Source: Ceratopteris richardii (taxonomy: Eukaryota; Streptophyta; Polypodiopsida; Polypodiales; Pteridaceae). From it: DNA of 64,000 bases. A program made the translations under genes and the position numbers. Shown here one piece after another: positions 35,450-48,676 of the stretch; the first letter of the stretch is position 1, and every line of letters begins with the position of its first letter. Location of the stretch: NCBI GenBank assembly GCA_020310875.1, contig CM035431.1:15865267-15929266 (forward strand), in the 5' to 3' direction. The notes under the pieces were generated by a model. That model saw only the letters and a list, made by a program, of their open reading frames with translations. It did not search any database and had not been told where the DNA came from.

Positions 35450-37880
35450 ATGGCAGACTATAATACTCATATTAATAAGCTTGCAAAGAACAATTACCAA
35501 CCTTGGATGTTTAGAATCTCTAACTTCCTCATGGAAAAGGGTCTTTGGGGGTTGATTAGTGGCACTGAAGTGAATCCATACATAGATCCACATACACCTA
35601 CTAAGAATAAAAGGATAGTCATTAGAGAGTAGGAAGAAAGGGATAGGAGAGTGATCTTCATTCTATCTCAACACATAAGCAATTCCATGATAGGTCATAT
35701 CCAAGACCTAGATACATCCAAGATGGTTTGGGAGTGTTTATAAAGGTTCTACTCTAGCTCTATAAAGGAAAAGAAATTCATCTCAAGAATGAAATAAAAA
35801 ACCTTAGGAGGTCATCAAATCAGAACATTAATGACTTCAAACTCAAAGTAAAAGAGATCTCAGATGCACTTGGCTCAATAGGATGTGTTGTAGATGATGA
35901 TGACCTAGTTTTCCACACAATTGATGGGCTTAGAAAAGATGTTAAATGGAAGGCACTCACAACCTTTGTGTATGTAAGGAATTCACTACCAGATTCTGAC
36001 CAACTTACTTTTCTTATTGTGATTCAGGAGCTCAATCATGGAGGCAACAAGTCAAAGGGCAGCCAAGATCAACTCTTCTATGGACGCAACGGAGGAAGAG
36101 GCAAAGGCAACAAAAGTGGTTCAAGAGGAAGAGGTAGAAGAAACTACCAACAAGGCAACCAAAGCTATCAAGGGAGTCAATCAAGCAAAGATGAAGGTCA
36201 ATCATCAAGAGGAAGAGGAAGAGGAAGATGCAGAGGAGGTAGGTATGGAGGCAGAGACTACTCCAACTCAAATGGATGCTTCAATTGTGGGAAGCAAGGA
36301 CACTATGCCAAAGATTCTTGGCAAACGCAAGGTGGGAACAATTTAAAAGGGCAAGGTCATTATGCTAAATCCTCAACCAATTCAAAAAATGAGCATTTTC
36401 TAGCTATAATGCATAGTAGTAAAGGACAAGCACATGACCAGGTGTGTTATATAGATAGTGGTTGTAGTAACCACATGTCAGTTAAAGAAGAGTGCTTCAA
36501 CAATCTTCAAGCTCCCAAGAAAAGAGGCTTTGTGGAGACAAGAAACAACAAAGAGCATGAGATACAAAAAATGGGAGATGTGAAGCTTGAATGAAACCAC
36601 AAAGGAGGAGAACTATATGAGGTATTGCATGTTCCTACTATTAAAAAAAACTTAATCTCTATTGGAAAAATGGTTGAAAGGGGATACCAAGTAAAGTTCA
36701 ATCACTAAAGATGTTTTATTGAAGACCCAAGGAATTTCTATGATCTGATAGCAAAATGAAAGAAGGAAGGAAGGATGTTCACTCTTGACACTCGCAAAGG
36801 ACAAAACAACAAGGAAATGTTCATCACCTATGGAGAGAAGAAGATTGGAGACTTGGATTTTTAGGCACAAAAGATGCGACCACATCATCATTCAAAGGTT
36901 GAAAGACATGGAGAAGAGGCAACTAGTAAAAGGTTTACCACATTATTCATTACAAATGTTGCATGAGATGTGTGAAGCTTGTCAACTAGGCAAGTCTACT
37001 AGGAAGCCCTTCAAGAAGAGTGGATATCTAGCACATGGTGTGTTAGACGTTGTGCACATAGATGTGTGGGGATCAACCACAAAGCCCTCTCTTGTAGGTA
37101 ATAGGTCCTTTGTACCCTTCATTGATGAATACTCAAGAAAATTATGGTTTTCTTTTATAAAGCAAAAATCAGATGTGTTTGATGTGTTCAAAAGATTCAA
37201 GACATAGATTGAGAAGGAGACATGATGCTACATCAAAACCCTAAGGTCACATGGAGGGGGAGAATACTTCTCCGATGTTTTTTGTGGTTCCTTGTAGGAC
37301 CAAGGTATAAAGAGGCAAATCACTTGCGAGTATACTCCCCAACAAAATGGGTTGGCAGAGAGGAAGAATATGTATATTGCTGAAGTTGCTAGGAGTGTGT
37401 TAAATGAAATCAATGTGCCTTTAACACATTGGGTAGATGTTGTATCTACTGATGTGTACTTGATGAATAGGTGTCCTACATTAGGGTTACATGAGATGAC
37501 ACCTGAGGAGGCATGGAGTGGAAGGAAACCAGACCTTTCACACATTAGAATCTTTGGATGCGTATGCTACACACATATGCCACAAGAGCTAAGAGGTAAG
37601 ATGGATGGAAGTTCTGAAAGATGTATGTTTATTGGTTATTTTATGGAGAAAAAAGTTTACAGGTGCTACAAGCCTAAGACAAAGGAAAAAGGTACCTAGA
37701 GATGTATTGTTTGATGAACTCAAACCATAGTATGCTTCCAAAGTTCAATTGCAGGATGATGGTATTGAAGAGGAAGAAGGGCGATATGAAGGTAGGCTCC
37801 AAGATAGCTTGGGAAATCAATGGTCCAAGCATATAGAGAAGTTCAAGCATGGATTCAGCCCATCAATCATTGAATAAAGG
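35450..37880 (+). pseudogene. Copia gag, protease and integrase, degenerate
   Basis: Gag starts at 35450 with MADYNTHINKLAKNNYQPWM and is broken by several stops. A Gly/Arg-rich tract and the knuckle CFNCGKQGHYAKDSW follow (about 36280). The protease motif CYIDSGCSNHMSV is at about 36450. Integrase runs from the zinc region (CEACQLGKSTRKPF, 36970) through HIDVWGSTTKP and FIDEYSRKLWF to YTPQQNGLAERKN (37330), then PEEAWSGRKPDLSHIRIFGC. The arrangement is typical Ty1/Copia. Confidence 0.82.
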
Positions 37881-37900
37881 AAAGGAAAGATATAAAAAAT

Positions 37901-38146
37901 TGTTCTATAGAGATCACTCCATGTGTGTGTGTCTGTGTGTGGGACAAGGGCCAGCCATAGCCAAGGTTGCAAGCTGGGGGGATATCCTAAGGTATTAAAT
38001 GGTAATGGGGATGAGTATTGCATGATGGCCACATGGTGAACTAGAGCATTTCCGTTCATTATTATTTTGGATGCAAGAGGATATATTGGATGGGAGGTGA
38101 GTGGCACACACATCATTCACTAGCCTTCAATTTCTAAGCTCTCAAA
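37901..38146 (+). repeat. 5' LTR of the short Gypsy
   Basis: Starts TGTT, shortened by about 9 bp near its start compared with the 3' LTR, and ends before the primer site TGGTATCAGATC. Confidence 0.75.
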
Positions 38147-38399
38147 TTTGGTATCAGATCTTAGGAAGTAGGCTTGGGCAAGGTAGATGGAAGGCATCCA
38201 TGTCGCTTTCAAAGATAAGCCCATCAAATATGAGTGTATCTCCCAATCTATAGGTTGGATTTATTTTTTGTGTAAGATACTGTTGGAAAGCTCTAGGAAT
38301 GAGATTTCTAATAGACCCAGTAGATTGAGGATCCAAGAGACCTAGCATGGATGAGAATTAAGTTCAAGATACTAAGGTTGAGAAAAAGGGGCTCAAGAG

Positions 38400-41100
38400 A
38401 CCAAGGTTGCAAGAGGAGAATGAAGTTTGCAAGGTTATGGATGAGTACTTGCAAAAAGGGGTGATTAGACCTAGCTATTCGCCCTTTGCAACACGAGTTC
38501 TTCTTGTGAAGAAGAAAGATGGATCTTATAGGATGTGTGTCGACTATAGAGCACTCAATAAGATTACCACCAAGCAAAGATATCCCAAGCCTAAGATAGA
38601 TGATCTTTTAGATGCTCTAGGTGGAGCTATTGTATGTTCTAAAATAGATTTGAAAAGTGGCTACCATCAAATTAGGGTAAAAGATCAAGATGTATATAAA
38701 ATATCTTTTATGACCCACTTTGGGCATTATGAGTATTTATTTATGCCATTTTGTTAGACTAATGCACCTGCTACTTTCATGATGTAGTGAATGATATTCT
38801 ATGATTGTTCATTGGAAAATGTGTTCTGGATTTTGTTGATGATTTGCTAGTGTATAGTAGGTCTATACACATTTGAGATTAGTATTAAATAAATTGAAAG
38901 AAATTCAATTGTTTGTAAATCTAGATAAGACTCAGCTGTTCCTTCTAGAGATAGAGTATTTAGGGCATGTGGTATTGGCCGATGGGGTCTAGATGGATCC
39001 CAAGAAGGTCTCAATTATTCTGGCTTGGCCTACTCCTTAGGATGAGGGGAAACTACGATCATTTTTAGGACTTTCTAGTTTCTATCGGAAAATCATCTCT
39101 TCTTATTCATCGATAGCAGCACCTATGACGAACTTCCTTCAAAGCAAAGTACCATTTGAATGGAAGAAAGAGCAACAAGAAAGTTTTGATACTCTGAAAT
39201 AAGCTATTTTAGAGGCTTCTATACTTAAAGTGGTAGATCCGCAGAAACCATTTAAGTTGGAGACACATGCTAGTGACAAAGCCATAGGGGTAGTCTTCAG
39301 CAAAGATTGCAGGAAAATAGCTTTTTAAAGCAAAAAGTTGACTAGTGCACAACACAATTGGCTATTGGATGAGGAGGAGTTGTATGCGATGGTGCATGCT
39401 CTTAAAGTCTAGAGACAGTATCTTTATAGTGTAGACTTTAAGGTGTACACAGATCACCATACACTTAAGTACTTTTGTAGTCAGTGAGATCTTCAAGGCA
39501 GATTGGCTCACTAGGTTGAGCTCATGCAAGAGTTTCACATGGAAATACTGTATAGAAGAGGCAAAGAGAATATATTGGCTGATGCATTATCATGGATAGT
39601 GTATCAAATGAGCTTTACACTCCTAGAAAGATCATTGCTTCAAGAAATAAAGGAAGCATAGGTGGGAGATCCACATTTGTTACAGATCATTAGAGTCATC
39701 AGTGATGACTCTATCTTAGGAGACAAGGCAGTTCTAGTTGTTTTTTTTTCCTAGTAACGAAACAAAGTCAAGTATGTATTCCAATTTCTCAAAGGAGAAT
39801 GGAATAGGTAAATGGAAAGGAAAGGTTTGCATACCGGATTCTCGAGATTTGAGAAGAAAAATCATGCATGATAACCATGATGTTTCTTGTGTAGGACATC
39901 CTCATGTTGAAAAGACAATTCACCTAATTAGAAGAACATTTTGGTGGCATGGATTAGCTAGATATGTCCACACTTATATTCAACAATTCTTTATGTGTTA
40001 AGTCAACAAGGCAAAAAGGTTAAAGACACCCGGTCTTTTACATCCTTTACAAATTCGAGAGCATAATAGGGACAATGTATCCATGGACTTTATAGTGGGG
40101 TTACTACGGACCTAAAGGAAGTGGGATACTATCCTAGTTGTGGTAGATAGATTGAGAAGATGGATCATATCATACCCATGCAGCAGATGATAGAAGCTCC
40201 ATAAGTAGTGGAGTTGTTTATCCACCATGTCTTTAGATTTCATGGGTAACTGACATCCATAGATTTCAGATAGGGATGTAAGACTCATAGGACACTTCTG
40301 GAAATTTGTATTTGACAAACTCAAAGTGTCATTTAGAATGAGTAGTGGTGATCATCGAAAAATAGATGGTCAGACCAAGAGGGTTAACTAGATTCTAGAG
40401 GACATGTTGAGTGCATATGTGTGTGAGAGACAAACAAATTGGGATAGTTATTTACCATTAGTAGAGTTTGTTTATACTAATAGAACTCATAAAGTGACAT
40501 GAATGTCTCCTTTTGAAATGAACTATGGCATGAATCCCACTCCTCTGAGTACCATATGAATGCCAAAGAAATATCCTAGTGGTTCGGAGTTCTTAGGAAA
40601 CCTCCAAGAAAATTTGGAATTTGCTAAAAACAAGATATAGTAAGCAAATGATAGGGCAAAAGAATATGCTGATAAGAAGAGATCTCCTAGAGTCTTTGAG
40701 GAAGGAAATAGAGTTTTTCTTCAAGTGCCAACTAGATCTACTTCACTATCCACAGGGAAGTGTACTAAGATTTCATCAAGGTTTTGTGGACCTTGGAAGA
40801 TAGTTAAGAAGCTTAGTGATGTTGCATACTAGTTACAACTTCCTGTAGATTGCAGAGTCCATCTAGTGTTTCATGTTAGTAAACTTAGAAAGTATATTTC
40901 AAGGAGGATAATCTAATAGAGGGTATTATTATTTGTAGGAAAGTGATAGCAAAGATCATTCTCCGGATAGGATACTAGAACAGAGGCAGAAGCAATTGAG
41001 AAAGCATGCCATCCAAGAGTAACTAATAGCTTGGAGAGGATTATCACTTATAGAATCTACTTGGGAATCAGAACTTCTATCTCACAAGTACTCTCCCTCA
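38400..41100 (+). pseudogene. Gypsy RT-RNase H-integrase remnant with chromodomain-like end
   Basis: RT: VIRPSYSPFATRVLLVKKKD, YRMCVDYRALNKIT, KIDLKSGYHQIRV and FMPFC*TNAPATF (stop at 38758), with the catalytic FVDDLLVYS near 38840 in another frame. RNase H remnants: SQLTSAQHNW-like and LKYF (39330-39480). Integrase: HPHVEKTIHLIRRTFWW (39900) and SMDFIVGLL (40085). Near 41030 RGLSLIESTWESELL resembles the end of a chromodomain (WKGLxxxxxTWE), as in chromoviruses. Many stops. Confidence 0.75.
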
Positions 41101-41140
41101 TTGATAATTGAGGACAATGATCTTTAGAAGGGAGAGAGAT

Positions 41141-41387
41141 TGTTAGACATTGGTCTACAAAGACCGCTCCATGTGTGTGTGGGACAAGGGCCAGCCATAG
41201 CCAAGGTCCCAAGCTCGAGGGATATCCTAAGGTATTCAATGGTAATGGGGATGAGTGTTCCATGATGGCCACATGGCAGCACTATTCCATTCTAGATCAT
41301 TACTATTTTGGATGCAAGAGGATATGTTGGATGGGAGGAGAGTGGCATACACATCATTCACAAGCCTTCAGTTTATAAGCTCTCACA
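41141..41387 (+). repeat. 3' LTR of the short Gypsy
   Basis: Begins TGTTAGACATTGG and ends TCTCACA; partner of 37901-38146. Confidence 0.75.
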
Positions 41388-42688
41388 CAAGATTGGTAGA
41401 GATTGATGAATATGGACATGAAGCTGAAGAATTTGAAGAACCTATTTTAGAATGGGGAGTTATGTAATGGATAATTACTAACAATAACCCTATTTTTAAG
41501 CCATCTTATAGGCTTAGTGTATCCGAGCATGAGGAGGTAGAGAAGAAACTTGAGGAATATCTAGAAAAGGGCTTCATTAGACCTAGAAACCCACCTTGGG
41601 CATCACCAATGCTCTTGCTCAAAAAACAAAGATCACTGTTCATAAAACTGACTTTTAGTGCTAGATATGGGCTCTATGAATTCCTCATGATGTCTTTTGG
41701 TCACACCAAAACTCTGAAAACTTTCATTAAACTCATGAATAGTATTCAATGGCCATATCTAGGTAAATCTATAGTAGAATTTTTTGATGATATTTAGATC
41801 TATAGTAGATCACAATAGGAACGCCTAGAACACTTGAGGAAAGTATTCCACGTGTTGAGGGAAAATTCACTCTCTCCTAAGGAATCAAAGTGTTAATTTT
41901 TCAAAAGAGAGGTTAGATACCTTGGGCATATAGTCTCAAAAGATTGAATTGAGATGGATCCTCATGAAGTACAAGCTATTATTGAATGGCCACATCCTAG
42001 GAACCTAAAAGAGCTTTAGATATTCGTTGGCTTATCATGATTCAATCAAAGATTCATTAAAAATTATGCCAAAATTATTATCCCAATGACGGAACATCTT
42101 AAAGGGAAAGGAAAAATATCTCATTGGGATGAAAAATATAATCAAAGTAAGGAATAAGTTGAAGATAGGAATTGCTACAACTAAACTATTACATATAGCT
42201 GATCCCAATAAACCATTTGTGGTTAAGAGTGACATGAGTGATTTTGCTATAGGAGTAGTTTTAGTTCAAGATGGTTCACTAGTGGCTTTTGAGAGCAAAA
42301 GACTAGAAGTTGCTTATGTCAATTACTCTCTGTATGAGAATGAGTTGTATGCTTTTTTCCATGCTTCGAAGAACTAACAACATTACTTAAATATTTCCAA
42401 AGTTACAATAGATTTTGATCAAAAGAGTATTAAGTGACTCTCTAATAAAAAAAACCTCAAAGTTCCTAATGCCCATTGGCAAAGATCCTTCAAGAGTTTG
42501 ATTAAGAACTTAGGTATATGAAGGAAAATTTAAATGTGGTGATTGAGTCACTTAGCTACATGATTAGTCTCAATGGACTCAGTTTTACATGCATTACTAG
42601 TGAGCTAGTTGATTCAATTAGAGGGAAATGTAGGCTTGATCTTGCATATTCTGAAATTTAGGAAGCCATAGATAAAGGGGATCTTAAT
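41388..42688 (+). pseudogene. Older Gypsy remnant, left part (RT and RNase H)
   Basis: Degenerate RT with VSEHEEVEKKLEEYLEKGFI, RPRNPPWASPMLL, EFFDDI (from FVDDI) and RYLGHIVSKD. RNase H follows, with FVVKSDMSDFAIGVVLVQDG and YVNYSLYENELYAFFHA. The element is cut at 42688 by the Copia insertion, and its integrase continues at 62164. No 5' LTR or gag is seen. Confidence 0.75.
42684..42688. repeat. Target site duplication CTTAA (left) of the nested Copia
   Basis: CTTAA here and at 62159-62163 flank the Copia termini TGTTGG and CAACA exactly, giving a 5-bp duplication and fixing the element's boundaries 19.5 kb apart. Confidence 0.9.
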
Positions 42689-43755
42689 GTTGGAGAACCA
42701 ATCACAAATTGGTCATAAAGTTGAAGGTGAAAGTATAAGAAGAAAAGAACATGCCTATGTGAAAGGACAATTTCACACATGTACTATATTTGTAAAGCTA
42801 GACTTAACTTTAGTTCTAGAGTTTTCAAAAGTCACGACATTTAGAAAATCTATTTAAGTTAGTTTGTATCAACAGACGTGATGAGAGAGAGAGCGATACA
42901 ATGTGAGAAGGAGTTCATTTTGTATGACTGAGAAATACTTGGGCTTCTTTGAGTGAGAAAGCACCTGTAAAGTTTTTTAGTTTCCATAGTTATCATAAGA
43001 AATAATAGAAGTTCAATGTATGAGACTCTGTCCTCCATATCCATCCTTCGCCTTTTGTGGTAATGAGTTCAAAACTTCAAGTTTTCCAAGCAACTCAATG
43101 CCTAGCATCGAGTTTGAGCTGATAAGTTACTTTCTTCTTCTTTGTGCATCATATGTTAGTTTAGCTTGTTAATATCATGATGTTGTTGGAGCAATCCAAT
43201 GTGTGGCATCGTGTTTCAACATAAAGTCAATGCCTAGCATCAAATCTCAGTGGATAAGTACCTTTCACAATATACATGAAATCTTGGTCAATTTTTGTGC
43301 TGAAAAAGTGACTGAAAACACACCAATTTGATGTCTGGCATCGAATTCTTGCTACAAGTCAATGCGAAGTTGAAAACTTTTATATTTAGACAGGCGCTTT
43401 TACTAAAACAGGCAAGATTTCCAGTTTTGGTAGCTCATATAGGGTCATCTTGTAAAGCCCATAACTTGGTGTGTAGTGCAAAGGTTTTAGCAAATAATAG
43501 CTTATTGGAAAGCTCTTCTCTTCTAGTTTTATCCAACAGAAGATCTTTGAAAAATCATATTTGTGCTAAGAAAAATAAGCAATAAGCAAAAAATTGAAGG
43601 TATGTCATTTTAGTGACTGAAAATCTTTAAAGAAGCAAAGTTCTCAATTTAGGCAATCATTTCTCAAAGTTTAGAGAAGCATTGAGTTAATGGTGACCAT
43701 ATAGGTTGTCTAGTGTCATGTTGATTCATTTCTTGTGATGTTTCATACATCAACA
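42689..43755 (+). repeat. 5' LTR of the nested Copia (1,067 bp)
   Basis: TGTTGGAGAACCAATC... to ...CATACATCAACA. It is uninterrupted and so serves as the empty-site reference for the transposon insertion in the 3' LTR: the matching point is between 42804 and 42805 (GACT|TAAC). Confidence 0.9.
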
Positions 43756-43757
43756 AG

Positions 43758-43769
43758 TGGTATCAGAGC
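43758..43769 (+). other. Primer binding site (initiator tRNA-Met type)
   Basis: TGGTATCAGAGC, the classic plant Copia primer site, two bases after the 5' LTR. Confidence 0.9.
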
Positions 43770-43965
43770 TGAAAGGTTCTAGAGTGCAGATGGCATTAAA
43801 GGTACGAGAAGTTTTGGAAAGTTTTCATTAAAGTTTGAAAGCTAAAGCATTCAAAGACACAAGGCATCATAATATTACTTCAAAAGTATATTTATACACA
43901 AATAACTCCAAAAGGTATTATTCTTTATCCTTTAAACTCATAGGTTGAAGCAAAAGCAAAGAATT

Positions 43966-44945
43966 ATGGCAGATCATATCTCCATTGACAAATTGGACAG
44001 AGATAGTTATCCTGCATGGGTAATGAGAATGGAATCCTTACTTATGAGTAAGGATCTCATGGTGTACATAACAGGTGAAGAAGATAGGCCAGTATTTGAA
44101 GATGAAAGCTGACCAAAGAAAGAGGAATAGGATGCTTTAAAGCTATGGCAGAAGAAGGATGCAAGTGCAAAGGCCTACATCTATAATACAATCTCATATC
44201 ATTTGCCACCATACATCAGAGGATTGGAATCAGCTGAAGATATTTGGAATGCATTGGAGTATCATTTCCAAAGTACCAGCAAAGCAAGTAAAGCAAGTCT
44301 ATGTTCAGAGTTTACAACATTCAAGAAGAAGCCAAGTCAAAGTATTAGTGATTATGTCACTAAGATGAAGGATCTAACAGATAGTCTTGGATCCATAAAT
44401 GAAGATATTGAAGATCACAAGTTGATTGTTGAATTGCTTGCAGGTTTGAGAGGAGATGAAAGGTGGAAACCTTTTATCTTGTCAACATAACTTTCCTTGA
44501 ATCATTATGATCGAGATTTGAATCAATTGCTTGGTTTGATGCTCACATTTGAGCAAGACTTGAAGGGAGACGTAGACAAATGACAAATTTCTGCAATGTA
44601 CATGAAGAATAAGAAGAAAGGAGATAAAGGTAAAGCAAAGGATGAAGAGGAATCGAGTTCTCAAGTTTTTTATGCAAGTGGTAGAAGCATTGGTAGAGCA
44701 AGAGCAAGAGGTTTTGGAAGAGTAAGAGGTAATGAAAAAAACAATAAGAAGGCTTGTTGGATCTGTGGATTGAGTAATCATTTGGCTCATGATTGTTGGC
44801 ATAATGAACAAGGATCATATCAAAATCAGAATAGCAATAGCAGAGGTAGAGGTGGAAGATATCAAAGTAATTCTCAGAGAGGTATAAAAAAATTAAAGAG
44901 GAGGCTATGGTTGAGGTGGAGCAAGAAGTTGGGGACATAATCAAT
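43966..44945 (+). pseudogene. Copia gag
   Basis: Starts MADHISIDKLDRDSYPAWVM. The UBN2-type gag segments are IWNALEYHFQSTSKA and KMKDLTDSLGSINEDIEDHK with VELLAGL. The CCHC knuckle CWICGLSNHLAHDCW is at about 44755. Stops at about 44110, 44128, 44488 and 44581 break the frame. Confidence 0.82.
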
Positions 44946-45039
44946 CCTACAACACCACCTACTACAATTATGCAAATGACACACAAAATGAAAGTCATAC
45001 ATCATTGAGGATGAATTCAATCTACACATCAGATAAAGA

Positions 45040-47945
45040 AGATCTAAAGTTATTTTAAATTGACTCTAGATGTTCTGATCATTTGTGAGGAAGCATAGAA
45101 TTGATGTCAGAATTGGAAAGACATTTCTAGTCATATAGTTCAAACAGGTGATAATACAAGACATAGTGTACATTCAATTGCAAAAGTGAAATGCAAGAGT
45201 GGAGCAGATTCACTAAGCAATGTTTTGTATGTTCCCACATACCTAAAAACTTGATTAGTGTGGGACAAATAGTTGAAAAAGGTTTTCAAGTCAGATTTAC
45301 AAATGGAGTATTTGTTGAAGATCCAAAGAATGGATATAATCAGATTTTTTGTGGTAAGAAAGAAGGTAGAATTCTTACTTTAAGAGTGCAAGGAAACATT
45401 GGTCAAGCTTTGCTCACACATGGTGAAGGAGTGATTACAAAACTTGATCTCTAGCATAAGAGACTAGGCCACTTCAATGAAAGACGAATTAAAGCTATGG
45501 TTGCAAATCAATGTGTACTAGGACTACCAAATGTGGAGAGTCAACATATGATTTCTAAATGTGAAGCATGTCAGATGGGAAAAGCACACATGTTATCATT
45601 TCATAAGAAAGGATTCAAACATGATGGAGTACTAGATCTCATTCATACATTTGTTTGGGGACCAACAAAAGAAGGATTTATTAGTGGCTTAAGGTATTAT
45701 GTTCTGTTCATTGATGATCGTACAAGATGGATAACTCTATATGTTTTGAACGAAAGATCATAAATGTTTGGAGCTTTCAAGATTTTTCATGCATATGCAA
45801 AGAGAGTCCGAGGTCAAAATCTTAAGAGACCGAGGTCTGATGGAGGGGGAGAATACTTCTCCCAAGAGTTCAATGATTATTGGAATGCACATATTAAGAG
45901 AGAAATAACTTGCAAGTATACACCACAACAAAATGGGGTAGCAAAAAGAAGAAACAAGAATTCAATTGAGTTTGCTAGAGCTATGCTCGAGGAGAAGAAT
46001 TGTTCAAATTGTCTTTGGGCTGAGGCTGTAAATATAGCTACATATCTTGTGAATAGATTACCATGTACAACTCTAAATGGAATGACTCCATATGAAGCTT
46101 GGTGGGGTAAGAAACCAACACTAGATCATTGTAAAGTGTTTGGATCAATTGCATATGCTTATGTGCCATCACAACTTAGACATAAACTTGAACCAAAGGT
46201 AGAAAAATATATGTTCATTGGTTATGATGAAAAGCAGATGGGTTAGAGGTTGTGGAATCCTCTAACCAAACATTTTCTTGTTTCTAGAGATGCTATATTT
46301 GATGAACAGAAAATTTGGTATGCAGATCAAAGTCATACAGTTGACGAATTTGAAGAAGAGGTGAGAAGATATGAGAAAGGAAAATCAAGTGTGCAACTGA
46401 ATGGAGATGAAGAATATATGCAAGCAAGTACATCCACAAGTGGATTAACAAGAAGAAATGAAGAAGCTCATATATTTGATGAAGAGGTGTATCTAGACAC
46501 ATATGAAGAATGTGAACTAGGGAGGTCAAGTAGGACAAGAAGGCAACCAGAAAGGTATCCTTATGATACTTCTTACATAACTCAGAATAATTATGCATAT
46601 ATGGTCAAAGATGATGAAGAACCTCAAAACTATGATGAAGAAAAAGGTAAGAGCCAATGGGAATTAGCAATGAAGGAAGAATTCAATGCACTAATGGAGA
46701 ACAAGACTCGAGAACTTGTTGCTAAACCAAATGGTAAGAAGGTAATTGGAAATAAATGGGTTTATAAAGTGAAGAAGCTTGCCGATGGAAGTATAGCTAG
46801 ATACAAAGCTAGACTGGTGGTGAAAGGATTTGCCCAAACTTATGGCATAGATTATGATGAGACATTCAGTCCTATAGCTAAGATGTCAACTATGAGGACA
46901 ATCATTGCTATTGCAGCTTCAAAAGGATGGACTCTCAGTCAACTGGATATAAAGAATGCATTCTTGAATGGATACATATCAGATGAGGTATACATGGAGA
47001 AACCTCAAGGGTTTATAGATTCTAGGTATCCAAATTCTATCTATAGATTGAGAAGAGCACTCTATGGATTGAAGCAAGCTTCAAGAGCATGGAACTATAG
47101 ATTGGTGAAGTATCTCAATGATCTTGGATATCAAAGTTCAGAACCAGATCCAAGTCTACTCATCAAAAGAACAGATGAAGGTACAATCTACATTTGTATT
47201 TATGTAGATCACATTATAATCACAGGTACTTCAGATGAAGGAATCAAGGAGGTATAGAGATTACTTGAGAAAGATTTCAAGATCAGTGATCTACGAAAGC
47301 TATCATACTTTCTTGGTATGGAAGTCGCTTACACAGATCATGGCATATATGTATCACAAGAAAGGTATCTTCTAGACCTATTGAAGAAGTTTGGTATGGA
47401 AAATTGCAGAGAAGCTTCAACTCCACTTGAAGTTAATTACAAGCTTAGTAAATATGATGGTGCAGAATACAAAGATATGAGGAAGTATCAATCTCTTGTG
47501 GGTAGTTTGATTTATGCTACACTAACAAGAACTGATCTTAGTTATGCAATGGGAGTTCCGTCACAGTTCATGCATTGTCCAAAGGATCCACATTGGATTG
47601 CAGGTCAAAGAGTTCTCAAATATATCAAAGGAACCATAGGATTATATTATCCTTTTACTTCAGATTTAAAGTTGAGAACATATAGTGACTCAGATTGGGC
47701 AGGTAATCAAGATGACAAAATATCAAGTCATGGTTACATGATATACATTGGTGATAAGCTTGTAACTTGGTGTTCAAAGAAACAACATACAGTAGCATTA
47801 TCATCAACTGAAGATGAGTACAAAGGACTTGTAGAGGCAGCTAAGGAGGTCATATGGATGCAGATATTAGTCAAAAGCTTGGGCATTAATCAAGGTTTAC
47901 CTACAATAAATGGAAATAACATGAGTTCACTTTATCTTGCATAAA
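45040..47945 (+). pseudogene. Copia pol (protease, integrase, RT, RNase H)
   Basis: The protease motif at about 45055 is damaged (IDSRCSDH for LDSGCSDH). Integrase: LRHKRLGHFN-like and CEACQMGKAHMLSF, then FIDDRTRWITLYV, YFSQEFNDY, YTPQQNGVAKRRNK and KVFGSIAYAYVP (45430-46240). RT (46250-47257): KWVYKVKKLADGSIARYKAR, QLDIKNAFLNGYISDEVYM, LYGLKQASRAW, and the catalytic box as YVDH instead of YVDD. RNase H (47318-47944): YSDSDWAGNQDDKISSHGY and VALSSTEDEYKGL. Frames are long, but stops at 46246 and 47257 and the YVDH change make it inactive. Confidence 0.85.
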
Positions 47946-48182
47946 ATCCAATATTTTATGCAAGAACAAAACATATAGAGATACAATATCATTTCTTGAG
48001 AGAAAAGGTAATGGAGGAAGAACTTGAAGTGAAGTACATTTCTACAATATATCAAATGGTAGACATAATGACAAAGAGCTTGGATGGTGTGAAGACCAGC
48101 AGATTCAAAAGAATGGCAGGAGTAAAAGAAATGAAGAAGACATGAAGAAATAGAGAATGTTAATTAGTGATTGAGGGGGAGC

Positions 48183-48299
48183 TATTGGAGAACCAATCAC
48201 AAATTGGACATAAAGTTGAAGTTCAAAGTATAAGAAGAAATAGGCATGCCTATGTGAAGGGCCAATTTCATACATGTACTATATTTGTAAATTTAGACT
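48183..48299 (+). repeat. 3' LTR of the nested Copia, left piece
   Basis: Matches 42689-42804; the first dinucleotide is TA instead of TG. It ends abruptly at the transposon terminus. Confidence 0.88.
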
Positions 48300-48334
48300 C
48301 ATTAGGGCGAAAAACGGCCGAAAAGGGGCTGTTT
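48300..48334 (+). repeat. Left TIR of the 12.9 kb transposon
   Basis: Starts CATTAGGGCGAAAAACGGCC; perfect over 20 bp with the inverted right end, then partly matched for about 14 bp more. Confidence 0.9.
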
Positions 48335-48676
48335 GCTAATGAGAGATTAAGGAAATTGACAAATAGCGTCTTTCCACGTGTACAAGAATATAACATTGTT
48401 GTCTCTTTTAACCGTATGGAGAATTTCTTTTTTTAATACAATTTTCTTTCAAAGCGCCGCTAAAGTGATGAAGAGTCTCGTATTCAGTGTACAATTTTTC
48501 GGTTTGATGCAAAAAAAGATACTTTTGCACACTACACAAAGCATATTCTCGAATTTCCAAGAAGGAATTGATTTTTGAAGATACGAAATATTTTTGGGTT
48601 CACAAAATGTCATGATCATTCAACGACAGGGTTAACATCAAATCAAAAGTTTCCACGTGTACAAAGCCTTTTTTTC

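Larger units (their letters stand above)
34420..37900 (+). mobile_element. Copia retrotransposon, 3' part lost
   Basis: It comprises a 5' LTR, a tRNA-Met-type primer site and gag-protease-integrase, and then stops at the start of the Gypsy element at 37901. The RT, RNase H and 3' LTR are absent, and the sequence beyond the Gypsy (41388 on) is a different element, so the 3' half was lost by deletion or recombination. Confidence 0.75.
37901..41387 (+). mobile_element. Degenerate Gypsy (chromovirus-like) lacking gag and protease
   Basis: LTRs of about 246 bp (37901-38146 and 41141-41387) share GGGACAAGGGCCAGCCATAG and the following sequence to TAAGCTCTCA. A primer site TGGTATCAGATC lies at 38149-38160 and a purine tract AGAAGGGAGAGAGAT precedes the 3' LTR. 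The interior is only about 3 kb and starts directly with RT, so gag and protease are missing. The two flanks come from different elements and show no target duplication, so the locus has been rearranged since insertion. Confidence 0.8.
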
